A DNA stretch of 43,424 bases from Hyphomicrobiales bacterium (GTDB taxonomy: Bacteria; Pseudomonadota; Alphaproteobacteria; Rhizobiales; Beijerinckiaceae): contig JAIXUP010000039.1 in the NCBI GenBank assembly GCA_027483505.1, positions 1 through 43,424 of the forward strand. Direction: 5' to 3'. The notes under the pieces were generated by a model. The model searched no databases, was not told the DNA's origin, and saw only the letters and a list, made by a program, of their open reading frames with translations. Position numbers and translations under genes: made by a program. This document shows, piece by piece, positions 1 to 6,514 of this stretch; positions within the stretch are counted from its first letter, which is position 1; the number at the start of each line of letters is the position of its first letter.

Positions 1-772
1 CGAGGTGGCGTCCGCCCAGCACGAACTCGGCATGAAGTTCGACACGCTGGTCAAGATGGGCGACCAGATGCAGATCTATAAGTACGCCATCCACAACGTG
101 GCGCAGTCCTACGGCAAGTCGGCGACCTTCATGCCGAAGCCCGTCTACGGCGACAACGGCTCGGGCATGCATGTGCACCAGTCGATCTGGAAGGGCGGCA
201 AGCCCATCATGGCCGGCAACAAGTACGCCGACCTGAGCCAGGAGTGCCTGTGGTACATCGGCGGCATCATCAAGCACGCCAAGGCCCTGAACGCCTTCAC
301 CAACCCGTCGACGAACAGCTACAAGCGCCTCGTCCCGGGCTATGAAGCCCCCGTGCTGCTGGCCTATTCGTCCCGCAACCGCTCGGCCTCGTGCCGCATT
401 CCATGGACGCAGTCGCCGAAGGCGAAGCGCGTCGAAGTGCGCTTCCCGGACCCGATGGCGAACCCCTATCTCGCCTTCGCAGCCATGCTGATGGCTGGCC
501 TCGACGGCATCCAGAACAAGATCGATCCAGGTCCGGCCATGGACAAGGATCTGTATGATCTGCCGCCGAAGGAGCTGAAGAAGATCCCGACCGTCTGCGG
601 CTCGCTCGACGAAGCGCTGGCCAACCTCGACAAGGATCGCGGCTTCCTGAAGGTTGGCGGCGTGTTCAACGATGACTTCATCGACTCGTTCATCGAGCTG
701 AAGAAGGCCGAAGCGGACAAGTTCCGCATGACGCCCCACCCGCTCGAGTTCGTGATGTACTACTCGATGTGA
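1..772 (+). CDS. glnA: Glutamine synthetase type I, C-terminal part (5' end outside window)
   Basis: ATP-dependent synthesis of glutamine from glutamate and ammonia in the cytoplasm; the central nitrogen-assimilation enzyme. The reading frame is already open at base 2 (Glu-Val-Ala-Ser-Ala-Gln-His-Glu), so the window holds only the C-terminal half, about 256 residues of the usual ~470. Visible family landmarks are the [12 protein letters not shown] active-site segment, the [17 protein letters not shown] loop and the [11 protein letters not shown] stretch. The DKDLYDLPP motif (Tyr codon 554-556) matches the site that GlnE adenylylates in GSI-beta enzymes, which suggests covalent control by nitrogen status. 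The protein ends in the usual FVMYYSM-type tail. A strong terminator follows directly. Identification is very secure. Confidence 0.97.
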   Translation, partial: EVASAQHELGMKFDTLVKMGDQMQIYKYAIHNVAQSYGKSATFMPKPVYGDNGSGMHVHQSIWKGGKPIMAGNKYADLSQECLWYIGGIIKHAKALNAFTNPSTNSYKRLVPGYEAPVLLAYSSRNRSASCRIPWTQSPKAKRVEVRFPDPMANPYLAFAAMLMAGLDGIQNKIDPGPAMDKDLYDLPPKELKKIPTVCGSLDEALANLDKDRGFLKVGGVFNDDFIDSFIELKKAEADKFRMTPHPLEFVMYYSM

Positions 773-813
773 TGCGCAAGGGCCGCCACCGGCCCGACGC
801 CTCGATCAACCGG

Positions 814-842
814 AAAAGGGCGCAGGCCACTGCGCCCTTTTT
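814..842 (+). terminator. Rho-independent terminator of glnA
   Basis: Perfect 11-bp inverted repeat AAAAGGGCGCA (814-824) and TGCGCCCTTTT (831-841), six-base loop, ending in a run of T. It lies about 40 bp after the glnA stop. Confidence 0.9.
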
Positions 843-872
843 CATGTTCTGCATTTCATCACTGCCGCTCAC

Positions 873-897
873 GGCACGCATGGCACGCATGGCACGC
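873..897 (+). repeat. Short tandem repeat, 9-bp unit GGCACGCAT, 2.8 copies
   Basis: Two full and one partial copy of GGCACGCAT lie in the glnA downstream region. The array is too short to imply a function; it may be replication slippage. Confidence 0.7.
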
Positions 898-901
898 GAA
901 A

Positions 902-1000
902 TGCATGTGGAATATCGACGCCGATGGGCTTCCTGAGTTTCCTCCCGGCCGTGGACACATGGCTTACCTTGCAACCGGGGCAGCAATGCTCCGGTTTTTT
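902..1000 (+). ncRNA. Candidate small RNA between two terminators
   Basis: The stretch between the glnA terminator and a second plus-strand terminator (973-1000) has no convincing coding frame. It contains a pyrimidine run TTTCCTCCC (938-946), complementary to Shine-Dalgarno sequences. Alphaproteobacterial trans-acting sRNAs such as the AbcR and alpha-r14 families carry such anti-SD motifs in exposed loops. No clear promoter was recognised and the 5' end is a guess. Alternatives are a second back-up terminator for glnA or simple spacer. Confidence 0.25.
973..1000 (+). terminator. Second plus-strand rho-independent terminator
   Basis: Stem AACCGGGGC (973-981) with GCTCCGGTT (988-996), one G-T pair, six-base loop, followed by a T run to 1000. 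The T run is on the plus strand, so it terminates rightward transcription. It sits only 15 bp before the end of the convergent glycosyltransferase gene. Confidence 0.75.
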
Positions 1001-1014
1001 CTTGGGCGGCGCGA

Positions 1015-2253
1015 TCAGGCGCTGAGGGCCAAGCGCGGACCGAGCACGGCCTCGCCATAGGCCGCAAGCGTGCGCCGCACATGACGATCGGTCGTCAGCG
1101 GATCGGCCCAATAGCGCCGATAGGCCGCCTCGCCCATCCGCTGCGCCATGGTGTCGTCCTTCAGCGCGGACAGCGCGGCCGCAAGTTGGGCGGAAGCGCC
1201 GCCATCGACCAGGATTCCATCCTCGCCATCGCTGATCCAGCTTGCGGGCCCGGTGGTGCGGGCGAGGATCACCGGCACGCCGATGGACCTGGCTTCGGCA
1301 ATCACAAGCGGTCCGGGCTCGAACCAGATGGACGGCAGCACGAGCACGCGGGCCTCGCCGATCTCGTCGAAGACCCTGTCCGGGCTGACCCAGCCCCGGA
1401 CGTCGGCATCGGGGTTGATCCGGCGCACCGCGTCAGCCAACGGCCCCTCGCCCACGAACCGCACCGGCATGTCGGCCGCGAGCGCCGCCGCCGCCAGCAC
1501 GTCGGCGGCCTTTTCCTGGGTGAAGCGCCCCAGAAAGAGCGCGTGCCGGTTTGCGGCGACATCGACCGGGGCGCGGCGCTCGGCCTCCATCATGTTCTCG
1601 ACCGTCACGTGGCGGGCGTGCTTCGGCAGGAACGGCACGGCGAAGCTGCGGGCGAAATCCGAAACGTGCAGGAAGGTGAGGTTCCGGCAGGCAACCATCG
1701 CGCGGTCGGAACGCCATTGACGTGCCACACGCACCAGCTTGTGCGCATAGGAGGCCCGGTCGCAGTTGGCACTGATGCACGCCGCCCCCATCGGCGCCTT
1801 GTCGCAGGGCTTGCCGGCCTGGAAGTCGAAATAGCCGCCCGCCGGGCAGAACGAGAAATAGTCGTGCATGGTGATCGCGACCGGCAGTCCGCTGACGCCT
1901 GCCGCTGCGATCGCGGCAGGCGAAAAGGCCTTGGTCCACTGATGCAGGTGAATGACGGTGTTTGCCGGTTGCTTGCCGAACAGTCTGGCCAGCCAGCGAT
2001 GCGCCGCCTCGTTCCAGATGCCCTGCCGCGCCGCTGCGAGCCTGCCGTTGACTTTCCAGACCTCGTCCGCCCCGAAAAGCTCCACCGTGATGCGCGGATG
2101 CATCAGCCGCTCGGATACCGGCGCGATGGCGCAGGCAAAGACGACATCGGTCCCGGCCTCGGCAAGGCCGCGTGCGCTTTCGATCGCCACCTTGGCCGCG
2201 CCGCCGTTGACGCTGCCGAAATCACTGACGATGACGACGCGCATCGGTGTCAT
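1015..2253 (-). CDS. Glycosyltransferase family 4 (GT-B fold)
   Basis: Predicted cytoplasmic or membrane-associated transferase moving a sugar from a nucleotide-sugar donor onto a glycan or lipid acceptor. The N-terminus (MRVVIVSDFGSVNGGAAK) is the usual GT4 first strand with a Gly-rich loop. HLHQWTKAFSP and ITMHDYFSFCPAGGY follow in the acceptor domain. The C-terminal Glycos_transf_1 domain shows ALFLGRFTQEK, FVGEGPL and the donor-binding PSIWFEPGPLVIAEARSIGVPVI segment with its E-x7-E pattern. The frame stays open upstream, but the extra N-terminus is low-complexity. The start at 2253 (or 2244, which begins exactly at the family motif) lies 10 bp after a small membrane-protein gene, suggesting a two-gene operon. 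Donor and acceptor are unknown; no polysaccharide cluster surrounds it. Confidence 0.88.
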   Translation of the reverse strand: MTPMRVVIVSDFGSVNGGAAKVAIESARGLAEAGTDVVFACAIAPVSERLMHPRITVELFGADEVWKVNGRLAAARQGIWNEAAHRWLARLFGKQPANTVIHLHQWTKAFSPAAIAAAGVSGLPVAITMHDYFSFCPAGGYFDFQAGKPCDKAPMGAACISANCDRASYAHKLVRVARQWRSDRAMVACRNLTFLHVSDFARSFAVPFLPKHARHVTVENMMEAERRAPVDVAANRHALFLGRFTQEKAADVLAAAALAADMPVRFVGEGPLADAVRRINPDADVRGWVSPDRVFDEIGEARVLVLPSIWFEPGPLVIAEARSIGVPVILARTTGPASWISDGEDGILVDGGASAQLAAALSALKDDTMAQRMGEAAYRRYWADPLTTDRHVRRTLAAYGEAVLGPRLALSA

Positions 2254-2263
2254 TGTCTCGTGA

Positions 2264-2449
2264 TCAGGCGAGGCTGTAGACGAGGCAGCCGAGCACGAAT
2301 GAGCAGCCTGCGGCCCACAAGAGCCAGTTTCCGGCGGCTGCGGCGTGGCGGGGGTGGCCTTCGACATCGACGAAACCGAAGGCCTGACCGGCGACTTCCG
2401 CATCCCGCGCGAGGCGCACGGCGTCGAACTTCTTCACATGAGCCACCAT
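2264..2449 (-). CDS. Small C-terminally anchored membrane protein (61 aa)
   Basis: I do not recognise a family. Residues 1-38 are charged and soluble-looking. Residues about 42-61 (NWLLWAAGCSFVLGCLVYSLA, hydrophobic to the last residue) look like a tail anchor. An AGGAG ribosome-binding site stands about 7 bases before the ATG, which favours a real gene over chance. Its stop is 10 bp from the glycosyltransferase start on the same strand, so the two are probably co-transcribed and the small protein may tether or assist the enzyme. It is divergent from phoX, with the Pho box about 120 bp upstream of its start. Confidence 0.65.
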   Translation of the reverse strand: MVAHVKKFDAVRLARDAEVAGQAFGFVDVEGHPRHAAAAGNWLLWAAGCSFVLGCLVYSLA

Positions 2450-2521
2450 GCTGACACTCCTGATCCCGCTGATGAACAGGCTGCGCTCTTGGCGTTAAAA
2501 AATGGCGAAGACCGGGAGACA

Positions 2522-2536
2522 TTCCGGCCTCCGGAA
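2522..2536. repeat. Inverted repeat TTCCGG-CCT-CCGGAA
   Basis: A perfect 6-3-6 inverted repeat in the 200-bp divergent region between the small membrane-protein gene and phoX. It may be an operator half or a hairpin in a leader; no known motif was recognised. Confidence 0.4.
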
Positions 2537-2570
2537 GACATCTCCCAAGGCGGCAGAACGCCGCGCCGGT

Positions 2571-2588
2571 CCGTCATCCGCCTGTCAT
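2571..2588 (+). promoter_or_regulatory. Pho box (PhoB binding site) upstream of phoX
   Basis: CCGTCAT-CCGC-CTGTCAT: two 7-bp direct repeats separated by 4 bp. The second copy is identical to the PhoB consensus CTGTCAT and the first differs by one base. It ends 61 bp before the phoX ATG. A phosphate-starvation phosphatase is the classic PhoB target, so site and gene support each other. Confidence 0.8.
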
Positions 2589-2649
2589 GTTGACGCGGCA
2601 CGAGCTAGGCTTACGCTCACCGAACCATCGAGCGCACCGGGAGCCATTG

Positions 2650-4620
2650 ATGACGGACAATCTCAGCAAATCGCAGGCAGCAGAAGAATCCGAGAATGCC
2701 GGATCGAACCTGTCGTCGAACCCCACCATGGGCGAGATGATCGCCGAACGTTTCAACCGGCGGGACCTGATGAAGGGCATCCTGGCCGTCTCGGCCATGG
2801 CCGCCACAGTCTCGCCGATGGCGATCGCCGCCGCGCAGGGCGCCAACACCACGCCATCCTTCAATTTCAAGGAGATCGAAGCCGGATCGGACGAAAAACA
2901 TTATGTGGCGGAGGGCTATGACGCCGACATTCTGATCCGCTGGGGTGACAAGGTGCTTCCGACCGCCCCGGCCTTCGATCCGCAGGCGCAGACGCCTGCC
3001 GGGCAGGCCGCGCAGTTCGGCTACAACAACGACTTCGTCGGCTACATCCCGCTCGACGGCTCGCGCCGCGGCCTTCTCGTGATCAACCACGAGTACACCA
3101 ACGAGGAACTGATGTTCCCATCCCTGCCCGGCCGCCAGGACCTGCGCAATGTCCGATTCAAGGACATGACCAAAGACCTCGCCGACATCGAGATGATGGC
3201 GCATGGCGGCTCCGTGATCGAGATCGCCCGCGGCTCGAACGGCAAGTGGGCCGTGGTCGAAAACTCGCGCTTCGCACGCCGCATCACGGCTGAAACCGAG
3301 ATAGAGATTACCGGGCCTGTCGCCGGACATGATCGCGTCAAGACCAGCTATGATCCAGCCGGGCGCAGGGTGCGCGGCATGCTGAACAACTGCGCCGGGG
3401 CGACCACGCCATGGGGCACGTGGCTGACCTGCGAGGAGAACGTCAACGGCTACTTCTGGGGCCAGGTTGCCGACAATCACCCTGAAGCGCGCAACTATCG
3501 TCGCATGGGCATCCCGGGCAACTGGTACAACTGGGGCCAGTATCACGACCGCTTCGACGTCGTGAAGGAGCCCAACGAAGCCAACCGCTTCGGCTGGGTG
3601 GTCGAGATCGACCCGATGGACCCGGCCTCGACGCCAAAGAAGCGGACCGCGATGGGACGCTTCAAGCACGAGGGCGCGGCCAACATCATCAACGCCGATG
3701 GCCGTTTCGTCGTCTATCAGGGCGACGATGAGCGCTTCGACTATGTCTACAAGTTTGTCACCGAGGCCACGGTCGACCGGGCAAATCCGGCGAACAACCG
3801 CGACATCCTTGATCGCGGCACACTGTTCGTGGCCCGTTACAATGCCGACGGGACGGGTGTGTGGATGCCGCTGGTGTTCGGCCAGGGCCCGCTCACGGCG
3901 GCGAACGGCTTCAACAGCCAGGCCGATGTTCTGCTGGAGACACGCCGCGCCGCAGACCTCCTCGGCGCCACCAAGATGGACCGCCCCGAAGATGTCGAGG
4001 CCAATCCGAAGACCAACATGGTCTATGTCATGCTGACCAACAACAGCCGCCGCACCCCGGCGCAGGTCGACGCCTCGAACCCGCGCGCGGAAAACCGCTT
4101 CGGCCACATCGTCGAGATGATGCCGACCGGCGGCGACCATGCCTCGACCACCTTCCGCTGGGAAATCCTTGTTCGTTGCGGCGATCCGTCCATCGCTGCG
4201 GTCGGCGCAACCTTCCATTCCAACACCACCAAGGATGGCTGGTTCGGCATGCCGGACAATTGCGCGGTCGACAGCATGGGCCGGCTCTGGATCGCCACGG
4301 ACGGCAACCAGCCGGGCCGCACCGGTCGGGCGGACGGCATCTGGGCGATCGAGACGGACGGCGCCGCACGGGCGACATCGAAGCACTTCTTCCGCGTGCC
4401 CAATGGCGCTGAAATGTGCGGCCCCTACTTCACCCCGGATGACGAGACGTTCTTCGTCGCCGTGCAGCATCCGGGCGAGGCGGACGAAGACGATCCCAAC
4501 GCCAAACCTGCGACCTTCAACACGCCGACGACGCGCTGGCCGGACTTCCGGGAAGGCGTTCCGCCCCGTCCTTCGGTGATAGCCATCACCAGGCGCGGCG
4601 GCGGCAAGATCGCCGTTTAA
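2650..4620 (+). CDS. phoX: PhoX-family alkaline phosphatase, Tat-exported
   Basis: Predicted Ca/Fe-dependent phosphomonoesterase (DUF839/PhoX family) that releases phosphate from organic esters outside the cytoplasm. The start at 2650 has a GGGAG ribosome-binding site; the frame extends upstream but without one. The leader is typical of PhoX: a long polar N-region, a twin-arginine motif NRRDLMKG (RR at residues 37-38), then a hydrophobic stretch ending near AIAAAQ. The 656-residue length fits the family. Internal landmarks are GLLVINHEYTNEEL, NNCAGATTPWGTWLTCEEN, GWVVEIDPMDP, RPEDVEANPKTNMVYVMLTNN and the C-terminal GPYFTPDDETFFVAVQHPGE, all rich in acidic metal ligands. A Pho box lies directly upstream, so expression should rise at low phosphate. 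It is transcribed alone and ends in a hairpin. Confidence 0.93.
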   Translation: MTDNLSKSQAAEESENAGSNLSSNPTMGEMIAERFNRRDLMKGILAVSAMAATVSPMAIAAAQGANTTPSFNFKEIEAGSDEKHYVAEGYDADILIRWGDKVLPTAPAFDPQAQTPAGQAAQFGYNNDFVGYIPLDGSRRGLLVINHEYTNEELMFPSLPGRQDLRNVRFKDMTKDLADIEMMAHGGSVIEIARGSNGKWAVVENSRFARRITAETEIEITGPVAGHDRVKTSYDPAGRRVRGMLNNCAGATTPWGTWLTCEENVNGYFWGQVADNHPEARNYRRMGIPGNWYNWGQYHDRFDVVKEPNEANRFGWVVEIDPMDPASTPKKRTAMGRFKHEGAANIINADGRFVVYQGDDERFDYVYKFVTEATVDRANPANNRDILDRGTLFVARYNADGTGVWMPLVFGQGPLTAANGFNSQADVLLETRRAADLLGATKMDRPEDVEANPKTNMVYVMLTNNSRRTPAQVDASNPRAENRFGHIVEMMPTGGDHASTTFRWEILVRCGDPSIAAVGATFHSNTTKDGWFGMPDNCAVDSMGRLWIATDGNQPGRTGRADGIWAIETDGAARATSKHFFRVPNGAEMCGPYFTPDDETFFVAVQHPGEADEDDPNAKPATFNTPTTRWPDFREGVPPRPSVIAITRRGGGKIAV

Positions 4621-4628
4621 TCAACGCC

Positions 4629-4658
4629 ATGGCGCGGTCACTGTCATGATCGCGCCAT
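4629..4658. terminator. Hairpin between convergent phoX and dgoA
   Basis: A 12-bp stem (ATGGCGCGGTCA with TGATCGCGCCAT, one G-T pair) and six-base loop lie 9 bp after the phoX stop. There is no clean T run on either side, so termination strength is uncertain, but position and stability fit a bidirectional terminator. Confidence 0.6.
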
Positions 4659-4660
4659 CT

Positions 4661-4688
4661 TCTCGTGATTAAAGTTTTCGTAACGAGA
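4661..4688. repeat. Inverted repeat TCTCGT/ACGAGA in AT-rich spacer
   Basis: TCTCGT (4661-4666) pairs with ACGAGA (4683-4688) across a 16-base AT-rich loop. It lies between convergent genes, so it may reinforce termination. No promoter role is expected here. Confidence 0.35.
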
Positions 4689-4784
4689 TTGAGAGATGAT
4701 TCTCCAATAGTGCGGCGTGGTCGCGCGGATGTACCGCGACCCCTGCCTTAGGACGGGTGGCTGTAAAGCTGCCCGTTTCGTTTT

Positions 4785-5423
4785 TCAGGGCATGGCTTCG
4801 CGCAAGGCGCGCCAGGCGGCGGCGAGAGACAGCGCCCTTGTCAGCACCAGTTCGGCACTGTCGCCGGGCTTGTAAAGACTGGACCCGATGCCGAAGCCGG
4901 ACGCCCCGGCTGCCAGATAGGCCGGCATTGTGGTTGCCGACACACCGCCAACCGGGACCATCAGCGTTGTGGGCGGAAAAACCGCCCGCATGGCCTTCAG
5001 CACAGCCGGCGTCACCAGATCGCCGGGAAAGAGCTTGAGCAGATGCGCGCCGGCGGCAAGCGCCGCAAATCCTTCGCTCGGCGTGGCGATGCCCGGCGCT
5101 GACACCAGCCCGCGCGCCACAGTCGCCCTGATGACGCCGACATCCATGTTCGGCGAGACGATGAGCCTGCCGCCAGCGCGCGCGACGCGATCCACATCGT
5201 CTTCAGACAGAACCGTCCCGGCTCCAATGAGCGCCACCTGACCGAAGGCTGCGCTCAACCGCTCGACCGAACGCAGCGGGTCAGGCGAATTGAGCGGCAC
5301 TTCGATGATCCGGAAGCCGCTGGCGATGAGCGCATGACCGACGGCCTCGCACTCATCCGGACGGATGCCGCGCAGGATGGCGATCAGCGGAAAGGCGGCA
5401 AGCGCGTCAGAGAGCGAGATCAT
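4785..5423 (-). CDS. dgoA: 2-dehydro-3-deoxy-6-phosphogalactonate aldolase
   Basis: Class I aldolase splitting 2-keto-3-deoxy-6-phosphogalactonate into pyruvate and glyceraldehyde 3-phosphate, the last step of the De Ley-Doudoroff galactonate route. The 212-residue protein has the KDPG/KDPGal fold signatures: LIAILRGIRPDE at the start, the proton-shuttle Glu41 in RIIEVPLNSPDP, GAGTVLSEDDVDRV, and Schiff-base Lys130 in HLLKLFPGD. VPVGGVSATTMPAYLAAGASGFGIGSSLY forms the C-terminal phosphate site. The NSPDPL segment after Glu41 and the dgoK partner favour the galactonate over the gluconate enzyme. Its ATG overlaps the dgoK stop by 4 bases (ATGA), indicating translational coupling. Confidence 0.92.
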   Translation of the reverse strand: MISLSDALAAFPLIAILRGIRPDECEAVGHALIASGFRIIEVPLNSPDPLRSVERLSAAFGQVALIGAGTVLSEDDVDRVARAGGRLIVSPNMDVGVIRATVARGLVSAPGIATPSEGFAALAAGAHLLKLFPGDLVTPAVLKAMRAVFPPTTLMVPVGGVSATTMPAYLAAGASGFGIGSSLYKPGDSAELVLTRALSLAAAWRALREAMP

Positions 5424-6346
5424 GGGGTTCCGGCAAGCCTCATCATGGCCATCTGGCCCGCCACGACACAACGATCCGGCGCGGGGGTCAGCGTCCGGTC
5501 CAGCAGCAGCGCGGCGCGGCAGTAACGATCGGACAGCTCGCCGGAGCCGACCACGATCGCCTCGGCTCCTTCGGGCAACGCCGCACACAGCTCTGCGCCG
5601 ATCAACAGTCCTGAAAGATAGTCCGCCAGTTCATGCCCCGGCAGCCTGTCGAACAGCCCGAGCGTGCGCGCGCCGAACACCGCATTCATCAGGTCGCCCG
5701 CGCTGGCCACAGTCCCCGCAGCGCGCGCGCCGGCCTCGAATCCCTGCCCCGTCGGCGCACCCGCCGTCATCAGACGGCCAAGGATCGTGTGCCCTTTCAG
5801 GGCCGCGAAAACTTCGCCCGTCATGAAGCTGCGGAATGACCGCAACACGCCGTCGGCCAGCACGATGCATTTGGAGTGCGTTCCGGGCATGATGAAGGTT
5901 CCGTCGGCACACTCCATCAGCGCGGCCGCGCCGAAAACCTGTGTTTCCTCGCCCCGCATGACATCCGGCATGCCGCCCGGCGGATCGGACACCACACCGG
6001 GGATCAGGCTGATGACGCCGAGGTCCGGCTCTTTCCAGCGGGTCAGGCGCGCGGCGAGGTCGGCCGACGACGCGGGCGACGGCACATAGGGCGCTTCCAC
6101 CCAACCTTGCCGGCTGCCGATCATGCCGGACATGACAATCGGCAGAGACAACGCAGGCTCCGGCAATTGGCCGAGTGCGGCGCGCAGCACGGCAGCGTGC
6201 CCGCCGGGGGCAATGCCAAGAATGCCATGCGGGCCGGCATGCTCGGCGACCGTCTCGCCATCGACGACAAGGTAGGCGCGAAACGAGGTCGTGCCCCAGT
6301 CCACGGATACGAAATCAGGTATGGACGGCACAGAGGGAGGCGTCAT
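5420..6346 (-). CDS. dgoK: 2-dehydro-3-deoxygalactonokinase
   Basis: ATP-dependent kinase making 2-keto-3-deoxy-6-phosphogalactonate, the substrate of the overlapping dgoA product. DgoK-family features are the N-terminal FVSVDWGTTSFRAYLV phosphate-binding loop, MSGMIGSRQGWVEAPYVPSPA, GEETQVFGAAAL, FIMPGTHSKCIVL, SFMTGEVFAALKGHTILG and the C-terminal IVVGSGELSDRY adenosine site. I chose the ATG at 6346 because GGAG stands a few bases upstream; an in-frame ATG at 6355 lacks such a site. The pair sits without galactonate dehydratase, galactose dehydrogenase or a transporter in this window, so upstream steps must be encoded elsewhere. Confidence 0.92.
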   Translation of the reverse strand: MTPPSVPSIPDFVSVDWGTTSFRAYLVVDGETVAEHAGPHGILGIAPGGHAAVLRAALGQLPEPALSLPIVMSGMIGSRQGWVEAPYVPSPASSADLAARLTRWKEPDLGVISLIPGVVSDPPGGMPDVMRGEETQVFGAAALMECADGTFIMPGTHSKCIVLADGVLRSFRSFMTGEVFAALKGHTILGRLMTAGAPTGQGFEAGARAAGTVASAGDLMNAVFGARTLGLFDRLPGHELADYLSGLLIGAELCAALPEGAEAIVVGSGELSDRYCRAALLLDRTLTPAPDRCVVAGQMAMMRLAGTP

Positions 6347-6514
6347 GCGCTCCATCAGCCATAAGGTGCGGCCCTTTGGCAAGGGTCGTCCGCGTAGCGC
6401 CTTGCATCGCAAGCGAGGCCCTTGAGCTGCCTGTTGCGGCGTCGTTCACGTTTCATCTCGGTATTCACGGCGTGGCATGGCATACAGTCACGTCGAACGA
6501 ATCATGTGGATGCG

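Noticed and set aside
844..936. A 30-codon ATG frame after the glnA terminator
   Set aside because: No ribosome-binding site and it runs through the 9-bp tandem repeat; more likely non-coding.
1081..2454. A 457-codon plus-strand frame opposite the glycosyltransferase
   Set aside because: The glycosyltransferase has clear GT4 motifs; the opposite frame is biased in composition and has no ribosome-binding site or domain.
2617..4470. A 617-codon frame antisense to phoX
   Set aside because: The phoX reading is fully supported by its motifs, Tat signal and Pho box; the antisense translation shows no recognisable fold.
4668..4685. TTAA-N7-GTAAC resembling a CtrA site
   Set aside because: It lies between two convergent genes where no promoter is expected and differs from the TTAA-N7-TTAA consensus.
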